Shown one piece after another: positions 27,364 to 36,166 of a stretch of 64,000 nt of DNA. Position 1 is the stretch's first letter. Each line of letters opens with the position of its first letter. The DNA comes from an uncultured Bacteroidota bacterium (GTDB lineage: Bacteria; Bacteroidota; Bacteroidia; Chitinophagales; Chitinophagaceae). The DNA is taken from contig CAIJXT010000025.1 in the NCBI GenBank assembly GCA_903824665.1, positions 212,495 through 276,494 on the forward strand, given 5' to 3'. The position numbers and the translations under genes were made by a program. Below the pieces are notes generated by a model that was not told where the DNA came from, searched no databases, and worked only from the letters and a program-made list of their open reading frames with translations.

Positions 27364-27471
27364 GTTGTAGTTCTAAATTCGCTGTTGCCAACGGATATCC
27401 TTGTTGTTATTGTTCATGCAGAATTATATTGACTACCTATGTACTTGTCTCAATTCAATATTGGTTACTAA

Positions 27472-28131
27472 TCAAACCGCTGCCCTGTTCAGAAAATCAA
27501 CAAAGGGTTTCATGGTTGCGAATGCATCATTTACCTTTTTCGCCAGACCTTTTTTGGTCAGGTCAGCATCTGGTATTGGGCACCCTACCGTAAAGCTTTT
27601 CAGGCGTAGAAAATCAATAGCCGGGTTGTCTTCGCTATATCCCTGCGGCACTTTTACCAGCCGGTCGCCATCTATCTCTTTAAACAGCTTTTTAAACTTT
27701 TTATCATTGACTATGTCGCTGAATTCTTTGAAGTTGTAATCGATCTCTTGCCTTATTGCTTTCAACTGTGGCCCTTCCGGCTGCCACATACCTCCACCGG
27801 CAAAACTCTTCCCACCCGGCTCTATATGCAGATAATACCCTGCGCCGGCTATTTTTTTGCCGCCACTACTGAAACCCGCACCCAGATTCTGTTTATACGG
27901 TGTTTTGTCTTTTGAGAACCGCACATCGCGAAAAATGCGCATAATACTGTCTTTGGCCATCTGGTCCTTAAATACCGGATCGGTTACCGCCAGTCCGGCA
28001 AGCACATCTGTCACCAGCGCCTCAAAATCAGCCTTAACAGCCACATAGGCAGCCTTTTGCCCGTCAAACCACGTTTTATTGTTGTTCTTACTAAGTTGCT
28101 CCAGAAATTGAAGCGTAGCGGATTGTAACAT
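27472..28131 (-). CDS. DUF2461 domain-containing protein
   Basis: About 219 residues from Met14 of the open frame (MLQSATLQFLEQLSKNNNKTWFD). The family signature 'FL..L..NN...WF' at the N-terminus, RIFRDVRFSKDKTPYKQNLG and GAGYYLHIEPGGKSFAGGGMWQPE are all present. DUF2461 (TIGR02453) proteins are cytoplasmic and of unknown function. The start at 28170 would add 13 residues not usual for the family. Confidence 0.88.
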   Translation of the reverse strand: MLQSATLQFLEQLSKNNNKTWFDGQKAAYVAVKADFEALVTDVLAGLAVTDPVFKDQMAKDSIMRIFRDVRFSKDKTPYKQNLGAGFSSGGKKIAGAGYYLHIEPGGKSFAGGGMWQPEGPQLKAIRQEIDYNFKEFSDIVNDKKFKKLFKEIDGDRLVKVPQGYSEDNPAIDFLRLKSFTVGCPIPDADLTKKGLAKKVNDAFATMKPFVDFLNRAAV

Positions 28132-28264
28132 TATCAATAGCTGTTTATCCTCCAAAGCTAGTGAAAACATAAATGCGCCTCAAATTTACCATTACTGTTT
28201 CGGCACAGATACCCAACAGTGCTCGTCGCAAAAGAACGTGCCTTATGTTTACCTTTACCCCCAA

Positions 28265-29497
28265 ATGAAGATCGCCATAATAGGTGCAGGTGCCGCCGGT
28301 TGTTTCGCTGCGGCAAATATTGCCCGCGAGTCCGGAATGGAAGTAGCCCTGTTTGAAAAAACAGGCAAGGTGATGCAAAAGGTAAAAGTATCGGGTGGCG
28401 GACGGTGCAATGTCACACACCATTGTTTCGATATACCCGAGCTGATCACCAGGTACCCACGTGGCAAACAACTGCTGCGCAAGACATTGTACAGATTCGG
28501 ACCGCAACAAACCATCAGTTGGTTTGCAGCACGCGGTGTGACCCTAAAAACAGAAGACGATGGCAGGATGTTTCCTTCAACAGACGATTCGCAGACTATC
28601 ATTGATTGCATATGGCAGGAAATGATGCGGCAAAAAGTTGAGGTATATTACCATAAATCAGTAAAATCTATAGCGCCCCAACCCGCTGGCAGTCCGCACC
28701 GGTTCATCATCCATTTTGCCGACACATCCGTATATGCTGCCGACAAGGTGCTGCTGGCAACTGGGGCATTCCCAAAAGCAGAACAATACAAATGGATAGA
28801 AGACAGCGGCCATAAAATAGAGTCGCCGGTACCATCACTATTTACTTTCAACATGCCGAAACACCCCATCACAGAGCTGATGGGGGTAAGCGTACCGTTG
28901 GTCACCATTAAGATTGCCGGCACCAAAATAGTACAGCAAGGCGCGCTACTTATTACCCATTGGGGTATGAGTGGCCCTGCGGTGCTCAAAACGTCGGCAA
29001 TTGCCGCCCGCGAGCTGGCTGCATGCAACTACGACTTCAGGGTGCTCATCAATTGGCTGAACGACACTGCTGAAGACGACCTGAAAATTACGATCGCTCA
29101 GCTGCGCAGAGAGAATGGCAAGCAGCTTGTGGCACAAAAGAATCCTTTTGGCCTGCCCAGACGGCTTTGGGAATACCTCACCCAGTTATGCGGCATCACA
29201 GACCAGACCCGCTGGGGAGATATGCCCGCAGCAGCACAAAATAAACTCACTGAGCACCTGCTGCGCGATAGCTTTCATGTTTCGGGAAAGACCACATTCA
29301 AAGAAGAATTCGTAACCTGCGGTGGTGTAATCCTAAAAGATATTGACCCACAAACAATGGAGAGTCGCCTGGTACCCGGATTGTACTTTGCCGGCGAGCT
29401 GCTTGATGCCGATGGCATCACAGGTGGTTACAACTTCCAGCATGCCTGGAGCAGTGGCTATATCGCTGCGCTGTCTATGTCCGATGTGAAACTGTGA
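28265..29497 (+). CDS. BaiN/HI0933 family NAD(P)/FAD-dependent oxidoreductase
   Basis: 410 residues from the ATG that begins the FAD-binding Rossmann fold MKIAIIGAGAAGCFAAANIA. The family motif KVSGGGRCNVTH is at about 44-55, and a second glycine-rich stretch GGVILKDIDPQTMESRLVPGLYFAGELLDADGITGGYNFQ closes the FAD fold near the C-terminus. This is the widely conserved HI0933/YhiN family of flavoproteins, whose physiological substrate is unsettled. TATGTTTA at 28244-28251 may be a -7 element (7 of 8). Confidence 0.9.
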   Translation: MKIAIIGAGAAGCFAAANIARESGMEVALFEKTGKVMQKVKVSGGGRCNVTHHCFDIPELITRYPRGKQLLRKTLYRFGPQQTISWFAARGVTLKTEDDGRMFPSTDDSQTIIDCIWQEMMRQKVEVYYHKSVKSIAPQPAGSPHRFIIHFADTSVYAADKVLLATGAFPKAEQYKWIEDSGHKIESPVPSLFTFNMPKHPITELMGVSVPLVTIKIAGTKIVQQGALLITHWGMSGPAVLKTSAIAARELAACNYDFRVLINWLNDTAEDDLKITIAQLRRENGKQLVAQKNPFGLPRRLWEYLTQLCGITDQTRWGDMPAAAQNKLTEHLLRDSFHVSGKTTFKEEFVTCGGVILKDIDPQTMESRLVPGLYFAGELLDADGITGGYNFQHAWSSGYIAALSMSDVKL

Positions 29498-29524
29498 TAG
29501 TGCAGTCAGATTTGTTTACCGGCA

Positions 29525-29555
29525 TTGGTGGGCATACCACTTTGTACTATTTTTG
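29525..29555 (+). promoter_or_regulatory. candidate promoter of the DUF4286 gene
   Basis: TTG (29525-29527), 20 nt, TATTTTTG (29548-29555). The -7 is a perfect match; the -33 lacks the first T. The leader to the ATG at 29573 would be about 11 nt. Confidence 0.45.
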
Positions 29556-29572
29556 AAACACAAAACAATGTT

Positions 29573-29875
29573 ATGATCCTATACAACGTAACCATAAAAG
29601 TAGAGTGCGAAATAGCCGATGAATGGACTGTCTGGATGAAAAATGAACACATACCAGACCTTATGAATACCGGACTATTCACAGGCTACAGACTTAGCCG
29701 CCTGCTGGAGCAGGATGAGGTAGAAGGTATAACCTATTCTGCCCAATATGAACTTCTTGACCTCACAAATTACAACACCTACATAGACACATATGCGCAG
29801 ACAATGCGCGAAAAAGCGTTCGCGCGGTTTGGCGGCAGGTTTGTCGCTTTCAGATCTGTTATGGAAACAGTCTGA
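29573..29875 (+). CDS. DUF4286 family protein
   Basis: 100 residues from the ATG at 29573 (MILYNVTIKVECEIADEWTVWMK); an upstream extension to 29525 overlaps the promoter and is rejected. The small ferredoxin-like fold and the 'W..WM...H.P......F' pattern match DUF4286, a conserved cytoplasmic Bacteroidota family of unknown role. It ends RFVAFRSVMETV. It lies alone between the flavoprotein and HU genes. Confidence 0.8.
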   Translation: MILYNVTIKVECEIADEWTVWMKNEHIPDLMNTGLFTGYRLSRLLEQDEVEGITYSAQYELLDLTNYNTYIDTYAQTMREKAFARFGGRFVAFRSVMETV

Positions 29876-30060
29876 CAACTGCCGGCATGCACATTCGCCA
29901 TGTCGTCATAGCAATTTTCTTGCCAATGTGACGAAACCCGCTACCGGTAAGGCATACAGACCACACCGATTTTACGACATTAATGCAATAAATTGTTAAC
30001 AATATGTGGGAAACCTGCAACAGGCAAGGGTTTGCAGCCAAAAAAATATTAACTTTTGTG

Positions 30061-30091
30061 TTTGGAAGTGTAACAAACGTCTGTATATTTG
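30061..30091 (+). promoter_or_regulatory. promoter of the HU gene
   Basis: TTTG (30061-30064), 19 nt, TATATTTG (30084-30091): both boxes match the Bacteroidota consensus perfectly. The expected start near 30098 gives a leader of about 40 nt. Confidence 0.75.
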
Positions 30092-30137
30092 TTCTATCCT
30101 CAAAAATTATCATTTCACAACAAAAAAACAAACAGTT

Positions 30138-30419
30138 ATGAACAAGGCTGAATTGATTGACAAAATTTCAAAAGATGCGGGCCTCACCAAGGTGCAGGCT
30201 AATGATGCTCTTGACTCTTTTACCAGTACTGTAGTAACTACACTGAAAAAAGGAGACCGTGTTACATTGGTTGGCTTTGGTACATTCTCTGTGTCTGAGC
30301 GCTCTGCCCGTAACGGCCGCAACCCACAGACCGGTGCTGTGATCAAAATCAAAGCACGCAAAGTACCTAAGTTCAAAGCAGGTAAAGAGTTTGCTACAAG
30401 GATCAGCAGCAAAAAGTAA
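30138..30419 (+). CDS. hup: HU family DNA-binding protein
   Basis: 93 residues (MNKAELIDKISKDAGLTK). The full HU fold is present: a helical dimerisation body and a beta-arm with GFGTFSVSERSARNGRNPQTG (the consensus G-F-G-x-F...R-x-x-R-x-G-R-N-P-x-T-G) and the KARKVPKFKAGKEF end. It is a nucleoid-shaping protein. An open frame extends upstream to 30006 but the promoter lies inside it, so the ATG at 30138 is used. It has a strong promoter and terminator, fitting high expression. Confidence 0.96.
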   Translation: MNKAELIDKISKDAGLTKVQANDALDSFTSTVVTTLKKGDRVTLVGFGTFSVSERSARNGRNPQTGAVIKIKARKVPKFKAGKEFATRISSKK

Positions 30420-30440
30420 TTCGTTACAATTTTCATTAAA

Positions 30441-30475
30441 AAGAAAGGCACCCATATCGAGTGCCTTCTTTTTTT
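30441..30475 (+). terminator. rho-independent terminator of HU
   Basis: AAGGCAC (30445-30451) pairs with GTGCCTT (30461-30467), followed by CTTTTTTT. The A-rich left flank may also let it serve the minus strand gene that converges from the right. Confidence 0.8.
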
Positions 30476-30528
30476 ATGTCTTGTTTTGATGTTTTCGGTT
30501 ATCGCTGTTTTAAACAGCCTCTGGATCA

Positions 30529-31602
30529 TTATATACCCACGCGCAATGCTGCAATGCGTGCTATGCGCTCCTCAGCCATACGCATAGCTGCAAGCTGAGT
30601 GTGAATACCCTCTTTCTCAGCAATATCAAATATCGTAAGCGTACGGTCGTAGATCCTCGCAACTGTAGTCATTGCGCGCTCTTTATTATACCCGTCAATT
30701 TCGATACTGATATTAATGATACCTCCGGCGTTGATCAGGAAGTCAGGCACATATATAATACCCTTTTCTACCAGCATCGGTCCGTGTACATTCTCATCAG
30801 CCAGCTGATTGTTTGCACCGCCGGCAATAACAGGGCACTTCATTTTATTGATGCTCTCGGTATTGACAGTAGCACCCAGCGCACAGGGCGCATAAATGTC
30901 CATTTCCATATCAAAAATGGTTGCACCATCCACTATCTTAATTTTAGGATATTTTGCTGCTACTTCCTTCAGCTTGTTTTCATTGATGTCGCAGGTATAG
31001 ACCACTGCATCTTCCTCTACCAGATGCCCCATCAGGTACTGACCCACATTGCCTGCACCCTGCACAAGTATACGCTTGCCGGTAAGCACATCGGTTCCGA
31101 AAGCTTTCTTTGCAGCAGCCTTCATGCCCATATACACACCGTAAGCCGTAACCGGCGACGGATCGCCGCTGCCGCCCATGTATTCTGGTTTGCCGGTCAC
31201 AAACTTGGTCTCCATCCCTATGTACTCCATATCACCCTTCGATGTATTCACATCTTCAGCAGTGATATACTTCCCGTTCAGGCTGTTTACAAATTTGCCA
31301 TATCTGCGCCAGTAGGCTTCAGATTTCAGCTTGCCGGCATCGCCTATCAGCACCGCCTTACCACCACCAAGATTCAAACCACTGATTGCCGACTTATACG
31401 TCATACCCCTGCTCAGGCGCAGTGCATCTATTATTGCGTCTTCGTGCGACGCATAGTTCCAGAGACGGGTACCACCCAACGACGGTCCCAGTGTAGTATT
31501 ATGAATGGCGATGATCGCGTTAAGCCCTGTATTGGGATCCTGGCAAAAAACCACCTGTTCGTGGCCCATTTGCTGCATTTGATCTAGTATGGATTGCTGC
31601 AT
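30529..31602 (-). CDS. leucine dehydrogenase (Glu/Leu/Phe/Val dehydrogenase)
   Basis: 357 residues from the ATG at 31602 (MQQSILDQMQQMGHEQ). The amino acid dehydrogenase signature LNLGGGKAVL holds the catalytic Lys82, with a second conserved Lys70 in MTYKSA. The NAD-binding Rossmann motif GAGNVG is at 182-187. Length and the N-terminal 'LGPSLGGTR' fit leucine dehydrogenase, which reversibly deaminates branched-chain amino acids, rather than the longer glutamate enzymes. It is driven by a perfect promoter at 31621-31652. Confidence 0.9.
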   Translation of the reverse strand: MQQSILDQMQQMGHEQVVFCQDPNTGLNAIIAIHNTTLGPSLGGTRLWNYASHEDAIIDALRLSRGMTYKSAISGLNLGGGKAVLIGDAGKLKSEAYWRRYGKFVNSLNGKYITAEDVNTSKGDMEYIGMETKFVTGKPEYMGGSGDPSPVTAYGVYMGMKAAAKKAFGTDVLTGKRILVQGAGNVGQYLMGHLVEEDAVVYTCDINENKLKEVAAKYPKIKIVDGATIFDMEMDIYAPCALGATVNTESINKMKCPVIAGGANNQLADENVHGPMLVEKGIIYVPDFLINAGGIINISIEIDGYNKERAMTTVARIYDRTLTIFDIAEKEGIHTQLAAMRMAEERIARIAALRVGI

Positions 31603-31620
31603 ATTGCTGAAATAAGGGTG

Positions 31621-31652
31621 CAAACCTAAGAAATTTGTTTGTGTATGTCAAA
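31621..31652 (-). promoter_or_regulatory. promoter of the leucine dehydrogenase gene
   Basis: On the minus strand TTTG (31652-31649), 20 nt, TAGGTTTG (31628-31621). Both boxes match perfectly. The predicted leader is about 12 nt. Confidence 0.7.
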
Positions 31653-31724
31653 CCATTTGGCCTCTTACCTTCAAGTTGTATTTATCTCATACCCGGGCGC
31701 ATGTAGTATTATCGTGCCGGGCTA

Positions 31725-32111
31725 TCATTCCAGCACCAATTCCCTGAACAACTGTTCCAGCTTTTCTTCCGGACTAATGCAAAACCCCGGATGCACCTTT
31801 GATGCCTGGACAACAGTGCTGCGGGTAGCCGTCAGCCACCTGAAACGCTCAGCAGCCGGAAGCCTGCTTATTGGCCCGCCATCAGGGTTGGCTGCACATA
31901 TCCGTTCGAAGGCCTCAAGGTATCTTGCTATTTCCGCTACATCCGTTTTGCACGAAAAAGCGGTTATTCTACCCGCATTCAGCACATACCTTGCCTGCAA
32001 AAACTTGCGGGAAGCACAATACAATACCACACCCACATTGAGAAACTCCTCACGCTCCACCCTCGGCACAATGCGAATCACCGCATACTCATATAATAGC
32101 TGATCTTGCAT
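31725..32111 (-). CDS. DUF3037 domain-containing protein
   Basis: 128 residues. The N-terminus YEYAVIRIVPRVEREEFLNVGVVLYC is the DUF3037 signature; the rest (ARYLEAFERICA, GGPISRLPAAERFRWLTATRSTVVQ) is helical and basic. No enzymatic residues are evident. It overlaps the 3' end of the HipA-like kinase gene by 23 nt on the same strand. This kinase-DUF3037 pairing recurs in Bacteroidota, suggesting a functional pair, but its role is unknown to me. Confidence 0.85.
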   Translation of the reverse strand: MQDQLLYEYAVIRIVPRVEREEFLNVGVVLYCASRKFLQARYVLNAGRITAFSCKTDVAEIARYLEAFERICAANPDGGPISRLPAAERFRWLTATRSTVVQASKVHPGFCISPEEKLEQLFRELVLE

Positions 32112-32892
32112 CCTGAGCGGCTTTTACGAAGGTTGACGAATTATTGACTCTTGCAGTGAGAAATTGTGTATAGGCGTCGCGGTGCTGTTGATGGTTTTCG
32201 AAAAACGGCTCCTCACCCAGCCAGTCATCGGGTATCAGCGACACAATCCCAGCTATCACTTCTGGTGTGAGTATATTCCTGAATGCAAGGTCTGCAGCAT
32301 CCAGGTCTGACGCCAGCGGTAGCAGTACATGGTCTTTAATATTTACAAATGGCAGCAGCGCCTTGCCTGCTGCCTGCTCCCACGAATGGTGAAAGTATAG
32401 CGCAGCTCCGTGATCTATGAGCCACAGTTCTTTATGCCACAACAGCATATTTGTATTCCGGCAGGTACGGTCCACATTCAGCAACAAACTGTCCAGCCAT
32501 ACGATACCAGAGGCCAGTTTTGCATCAGGAAAAGTCACAGTTGGATCAAAAGTTATGGAGCCCGACAAATAATGAAGCGCCAGATTCAGCCCGGTACTTG
32601 CTTTCAACAGATCCTGTATTTCTTCGTCCGGCTCAGTTCTGCCAAATGCAGGATCCAGTGTGGCAAACACGATTTCAGGCACCTTAAAACCCAGCACACG
32701 TGCTATCTCTCCTCCCACCAGCTCTGCAATCAACGCTCGCGTGCCTTGTCCGGCACCTCTGAACTTCAGTACATACATGAACATATCGTCGGCCTCTGCA
32801 ATTGCCGGCATAGACCCACCCTCTCGCAATGGTGTTATGTACCGCGTTACTTGCACAGTCCTGATCTCCGGGGGTGTTATTATCTGCTTCAT
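32089..32892 (-). CDS. HipA-like kinase family protein
   Basis: 267 residues from the ATG at 32892. Kinase elements are visible: a candidate ATP-binding Lys43 in MYVLKFRG, the catalytic loop NVDRTCRN (Asp141 and Asn146) and the metal-binding DHG (Asp160). It is much shorter than E. coli HipA (440 residues), lacking the N-terminal HipA subdomain, and matches the stand-alone 'HipA family kinase' class. No HipB-type helix-turn-helix gene is adjacent; instead DUF3037 overlaps its 3' end. The substrate is unknown. Confidence 0.82.
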   Translation of the reverse strand: MKQIITPPEIRTVQVTRYITPLREGGSMPAIAEADDMFMYVLKFRGAGQGTRALIAELVGGEIARVLGFKVPEIVFATLDPAFGRTEPDEEIQDLLKASTGLNLALHYLSGSITFDPTVTFPDAKLASGIVWLDSLLLNVDRTCRNTNMLLWHKELWLIDHGAALYFHHSWEQAAGKALLPFVNIKDHVLLPLASDLDAADLAFRNILTPEVIAGIVSLIPDDWLGEEPFFENHQQHRDAYTQFLTARVNNSSTFVKAAQDARSAII

Positions 32893-33009
32893 GTTCGGCA
32901 CACAAATTAAGTTAAAAAATGCCGACCGCTGCGATCCACGATCCCGCACAAGCAATAAAGTTATTTCAATTACGTTTTACCCCAACCTGTTGACACTTTT
33001 CCATATCAC

Positions 33010-33825
33010 ATGCATCACAAATTATCTATGTATTATATGCTGCGAAAAATCAGCCGGAAATTACCTGCTTTGTTGTCCGAAGTCATGTATTTATACCCCT
33101 CCGCTGCATTGGGCAGAGAATGGGAAATCCATACTGCCATAGGTACAAACCGAACCAAATTGCTACCGTATGCAGGCGCCACACCAGCGTCAGACACAAA
33201 ACGATACAGCTTTAGCAACCCACACAGCTACCTTGGCGGCGACCTCTGTTTCAAGGTGAGTGAACGCAGCCGGTTCCATATCGGCTATCAGATAGCATTG
33301 ATCGAAACAGGAATGCGTTTTACTCCAGACGGCAAAAACAGTGCAGCAGCCGAGACGTATGATGCAAGTCTGCTTCATTGCATTTTCGGTGGCTACTCTT
33401 TTCGCAAGACGGCCCTGAGAGAGCGGATACAAGTTGGCGGCTTTGCAAAAATTGGTGTAGCAAGAGGCAACATGATTGGCACAGTTGAGAGATTCCATGA
33501 AAACGGGCAAGTGGGTATCACTGGCCAGATAGAAACGACCAAAATAACAGGCGAAGAAGTCATGCCCGACTATTGGACGCCAGTTTCGTCGTTAGGGCTC
33601 TTCATTGGTCCCGTTTCAGCCCGCCATGCTATCTCCAACAGGCTTTTGCTTACTGTTGCCGGTACTCTGGCATGGAAAAACCCATATATCAGTCCGTCCA
33701 AAACAGAGTATAGGATGGTAACTCCGGACGGATTTGAAGAAGGGGTCGTAGCCTACCATGGCCTACCATTACAAATTCAAATCGGGATAGTGTACACATT
33801 GTTTAAATTCGGACAACCCTACTAA
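33010..33825 (+). CDS. putative envelope beta-barrel protein, unknown function
   Basis: 271 residues. From about residue 35 the sequence alternates like transmembrane beta-strands (REWEIHTAIGTNR, YLGGDLCFKVSERSRFHIGYQIALIETGMRF, LQIQIGIVYTLFKFG at the end), suggesting an eight-strand outer membrane barrel. The N-terminus is not a convincing signal peptide, so the start is uncertain; Met7 and Met10 are alternatives. I recognise no family. Confidence 0.6.
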   Translation: MHHKLSMYYMLRKISRKLPALLSEVMYLYPSAALGREWEIHTAIGTNRTKLLPYAGATPASDTKRYSFSNPHSYLGGDLCFKVSERSRFHIGYQIALIETGMRFTPDGKNSAAAETYDASLLHCIFGGYSFRKTALRERIQVGGFAKIGVARGNMIGTVERFHENGQVGITGQIETTKITGEEVMPDYWTPVSSLGLFIGPVSARHAISNRLLLTVAGTLAWKNPYISPSKTEYRMVTPDGFEEGVVAYHGLPLQIQIGIVYTLFKFGQPY

Positions 33826-33871
33826 CATATTAACACAATCTATCACAAAACTTTACTACTGGTTAATTCAC

Positions 33872-33879
33872 TATTTTTG
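33872..33879 (+). promoter_or_regulatory. candidate -7 element of the lptE operon
   Basis: TATTTTTG matches the consensus perfectly but ends only 9 nt before the ATG, implying a leader of about 3 nt. The -33 partner is unclear (TTTA at 33852-33855, 16 nt away). Confidence 0.3.
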
Positions 33880-33888
33880 CGACATCTG

Positions 33889-34398
33889 ATGAAGGTAAGA
33901 ATTCTGACCACATTGTTTCTGCTTACTGTTATGCTTTTGGGTATGGCAGGGTGTCGTGTATATAGTTTTTCAGGGGCCACCATCGAGGGCAAGAACATCA
34001 ATATCCATCAATTAGAAAACAAAGCCAGAAATATCGTCCCAAGCCTCAGTGCCACCCTCACCGATAAAATAAGAAGAAGAATTCTTTCGCAGACCGGGCT
34101 TTCCCCTGTTACCAGCGACGAAGCCGACTACGACATTTCAGGCCATATCACCACTTACGAGGTCACTGTTACCGGCGCACAGGGCGTACAGGTGGCTACT
34201 AAAAACAGGCTTACCATTGCAGTACAGGTCAACTTTAAGAACCGCCTCAATGAAAAAGCAGATTTTTCGCAGACTTTTACCCGCTTTTCAGACTTCAATG
34301 CCTCACAAATGTTGCAAAGTGTCGAAGCAGCTTTGATAGAAGATATAGGAAATCAGCTTGCCGACGATATATTTAATAAAGCTTTCGTAAATTGGTAG
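33889..34398 (+). CDS. lptE: LPS assembly lipoprotein LptE
   Basis: 169 residues from the ATG at 33889. A lipoprotein signal peptide ends in LLGMAGC, followed by RVYSFSGATIEGKNINIHQLENKARNIVPSLSATLTDKIRRRIL, the LptE/RlpB pattern of one helix against a beta-sheet (VATKNRLTIAVQVNFKN). LptE plugs the LptD barrel that places LPS in the outer membrane. It heads a three-gene cluster with a TPR protein 12 nt downstream and secG, an arrangement I associate with Bacteroidota. Confidence 0.85.
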   Translation: MKVRILTTLFLLTVMLLGMAGCRVYSFSGATIEGKNINIHQLENKARNIVPSLSATLTDKIRRRILSQTGLSPVTSDEADYDISGHITTYEVTVTGAQGVQVATKNRLTIAVQVNFKNRLNEKADFSQTFTRFSDFNASQMLQSVEAALIEDIGNQLADDIFNKAFVNW

Positions 34399-34410
34399 CC
34401 TGTTAGCGAA

Positions 34411-35658
34411 ATGACAAAGCAAGCATCCATAGCATATATTTCCGGATTAATGGAAAACCCGGCCACACTCAGCAGTGGCGATCAGGGTAGTATTGGAAAC
34501 TTCCGGCAATCATTCCCCTACTTTGTGCCTGCTCGCTACCTCGAAGCATTGCAGAAACACAGAGAACAGCCTTTTTCACCCGCTGCCATGTCCGCTGTCA
34601 TGCCTTACATGGGCAACTGGATGATGTTTTGCGACTTTATGGAAGCAGGCACCGGCAAACTGAAACTGGCTGATGTAGTTGCCAAAAGTGGTAGTACTGC
34701 AGATGTTTCTCCAGCCACACCACCAACCCCTGCAGTAACGGTTGTACCCGATGCTGAAAAAATGGAACCCAACGTCATTGAAACGACTATCGATCCTGCC
34801 GTTGCGGTCGCGGCAAACACCCCTCCCGTAGCACCGGTACTAATAGATAAGGATATTGCGCCTGACTCCATTACCGAAGTGGAGGCAACCGCAATCGATG
34901 AATTTGTTGCAGAATCACAGCCAACAAATACCAGCCCGATACCAGAAGAATCGATTCTGACAGAAATCGCTGCCGAACAATCGCCAGAAATGGATATTGC
35001 CATAAAAACCGAAGAACTGGAAAACAAGGCAAAAAATTTTTGGATACAAGGCGACGAGGACGACACTCAGTCAGAACAAGTAGAAGAAAGCAGCTTAGCA
35101 GTAGAAACTGAAACAACCGAAACGCTTGCGGACATAGTTCCTGACACAGAACAGATCGAGCCCCGTCACGAAAAACCATTAATTTTCCCGGTTTATACCG
35201 ACGACTACTTCCTGCAACAAGGCGAAAAGATACCTAACGAACTGCCGCAGGAAATCGAAAGTCTGAAACACGAAGAAACTGCAGAAGACGCGGCAAAGTC
35301 GCTCATGGTCATGATGAGTTTCTCAGAATGGCTGCTGCATTTTAAGAGCTCTACCGAAAAACAAAAAGAAGAGAACAAAGACCAGCGCGCGCTCAAAACC
35401 ATGTGGCAAAAAGAAAAGCTGGCTGCCGCAATCGAAGAAGAAAACGAAGAAATACCGGAAAGTGTTTTTGAAATGGCCGTCAACTCGATAGCCAAGGAAG
35501 ATGGACTTGCAAGCGAGTCGCTCGCTGAAATTTACATCAAACAGGGCAAGTACGACAAAGCAATGGATATGTACCGTAAATTAAGTTTGCGAAATCCTCA
35601 AAAAAATGCGTACTTTGCCCGCAAAATAGAAGAAATCTTAAAGGAGAAACAATCATGA
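34411..35658 (+). CDS. TPR-like protein of the lptE-secG operon, unknown function
   Basis: 415 residues with no signal peptide or membrane helix. The N-terminal domain (about 1-80) is helical; a long acidic, Thr/Pro/Glu-rich, probably disordered linker follows (about 85-300, many EE and TE); then a charged coiled-coil segment (FKSSTEKQKEENKDQRALK) and one TPR-like pair at the C-terminus (LAEIYIKQGKYDKAMDMYRKLSLRNPQ). It sits between lptE (12 nt) and secG (4-nt overlap), so it may have a cytoplasmic role in envelope export, but this is inference. Confidence 0.8.
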   Translation: MTKQASIAYISGLMENPATLSSGDQGSIGNFRQSFPYFVPARYLEALQKHREQPFSPAAMSAVMPYMGNWMMFCDFMEAGTGKLKLADVVAKSGSTADVSPATPPTPAVTVVPDAEKMEPNVIETTIDPAVAVAANTPPVAPVLIDKDIAPDSITEVEATAIDEFVAESQPTNTSPIPEESILTEIAAEQSPEMDIAIKTEELENKAKNFWIQGDEDDTQSEQVEESSLAVETETTETLADIVPDTEQIEPRHEKPLIFPVYTDDYFLQQGEKIPNELPQEIESLKHEETAEDAAKSLMVMMSFSEWLLHFKSSTEKQKEENKDQRALKTMWQKEKLAAAIEEENEEIPESVFEMAVNSIAKEDGLASESLAEIYIKQGKYDKAMDMYRKLSLRNPQKNAYFARKIEEILKEKQS

Positions 35659-35951
35659 TATCCCTGATTACAATACTTATATTGCTCGCTTGTGTAGTTC
35701 TGGCATTCTTTATTCTCATCCAAAACCCTAAGGGTGGTGGCTTGCAGGGGTCTTTTGGCTCTATGAGTTCGCAGGTTATGGGCGTTAAGCAATCTACAGA
35801 TGTAATGGAGAAAGGAACCTGGACACTTATAGGCGTAATAGGCGGCCTTTGCGTCATATCTGTAATGTTCTTCCAGAAACCAGAAGGTGCAGTAAAGGGT
35901 AAAAATACCCCATCAAAAAGCGCACCTGCCAAGAACGGCACGCAGAAATAG
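35655..35951 (+). CDS. secG: preprotein translocase subunit SecG
   Basis: 98 residues with two transmembrane helices (about 2-22 and 55-72) joined by the conserved loop QNPKGGGLQGSFG. SecG assists SecYEG-mediated export at the inner membrane. The C-terminus is a basic, low-complexity tail (GKNTPSKSAPAKNGTQK). Its ATG overlaps the stop of the TPR gene. A perfect 11-bp hairpin terminator follows. Confidence 0.93.
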   Translation: MISLITILILLACVVLAFFILIQNPKGGGLQGSFGSMSSQVMGVKQSTDVMEKGTWTLIGVIGGLCVISVMFFQKPEGAVKGKNTPSKSAPAKNGTQK

Positions 35952-35977
35952 TTTTCAGTCAACCATCAAAGTTTTTG

Positions 35978-36016
35978 CCGTGCCATAGCTTCTATGGCAC
36001 GGTATTGTTGTTTTTT
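35978..36016 (+). terminator. rho-independent terminator of the lptE-secG operon
   Basis: CCGTGCCATAG (35978-35988), loop CTT, CTATGGCACGG (35992-36002), then TATTGTTGTTTTTT. The stem is perfect. Confidence 0.8.
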
Positions 36017-36166
36017 ACACCCCGCATTGGTTTCGCGTTTATTTGCAGATTCATCCGGTGAGGGTACAGCCCAATCTACACAAACCTAATTATCGGTTGT
36101 TGATACCCATATTTTAACCCACCGTTTGGGGCAATTGCAGTATTTTTAACGTACTAACTGTAGTTT

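Noticed and set aside
30601..31587. 328-residue plus-strand open frame
   Set aside because: It is antisense to leucine dehydrogenase, which has catalytic motifs and a perfect promoter.
31725..32892. Classical HipBA toxin-antitoxin locus
   Set aside because: No HTH antitoxin gene is adjacent and the kinase is too short for HipA, so the pair is described as HipA-like plus DUF3037 only.
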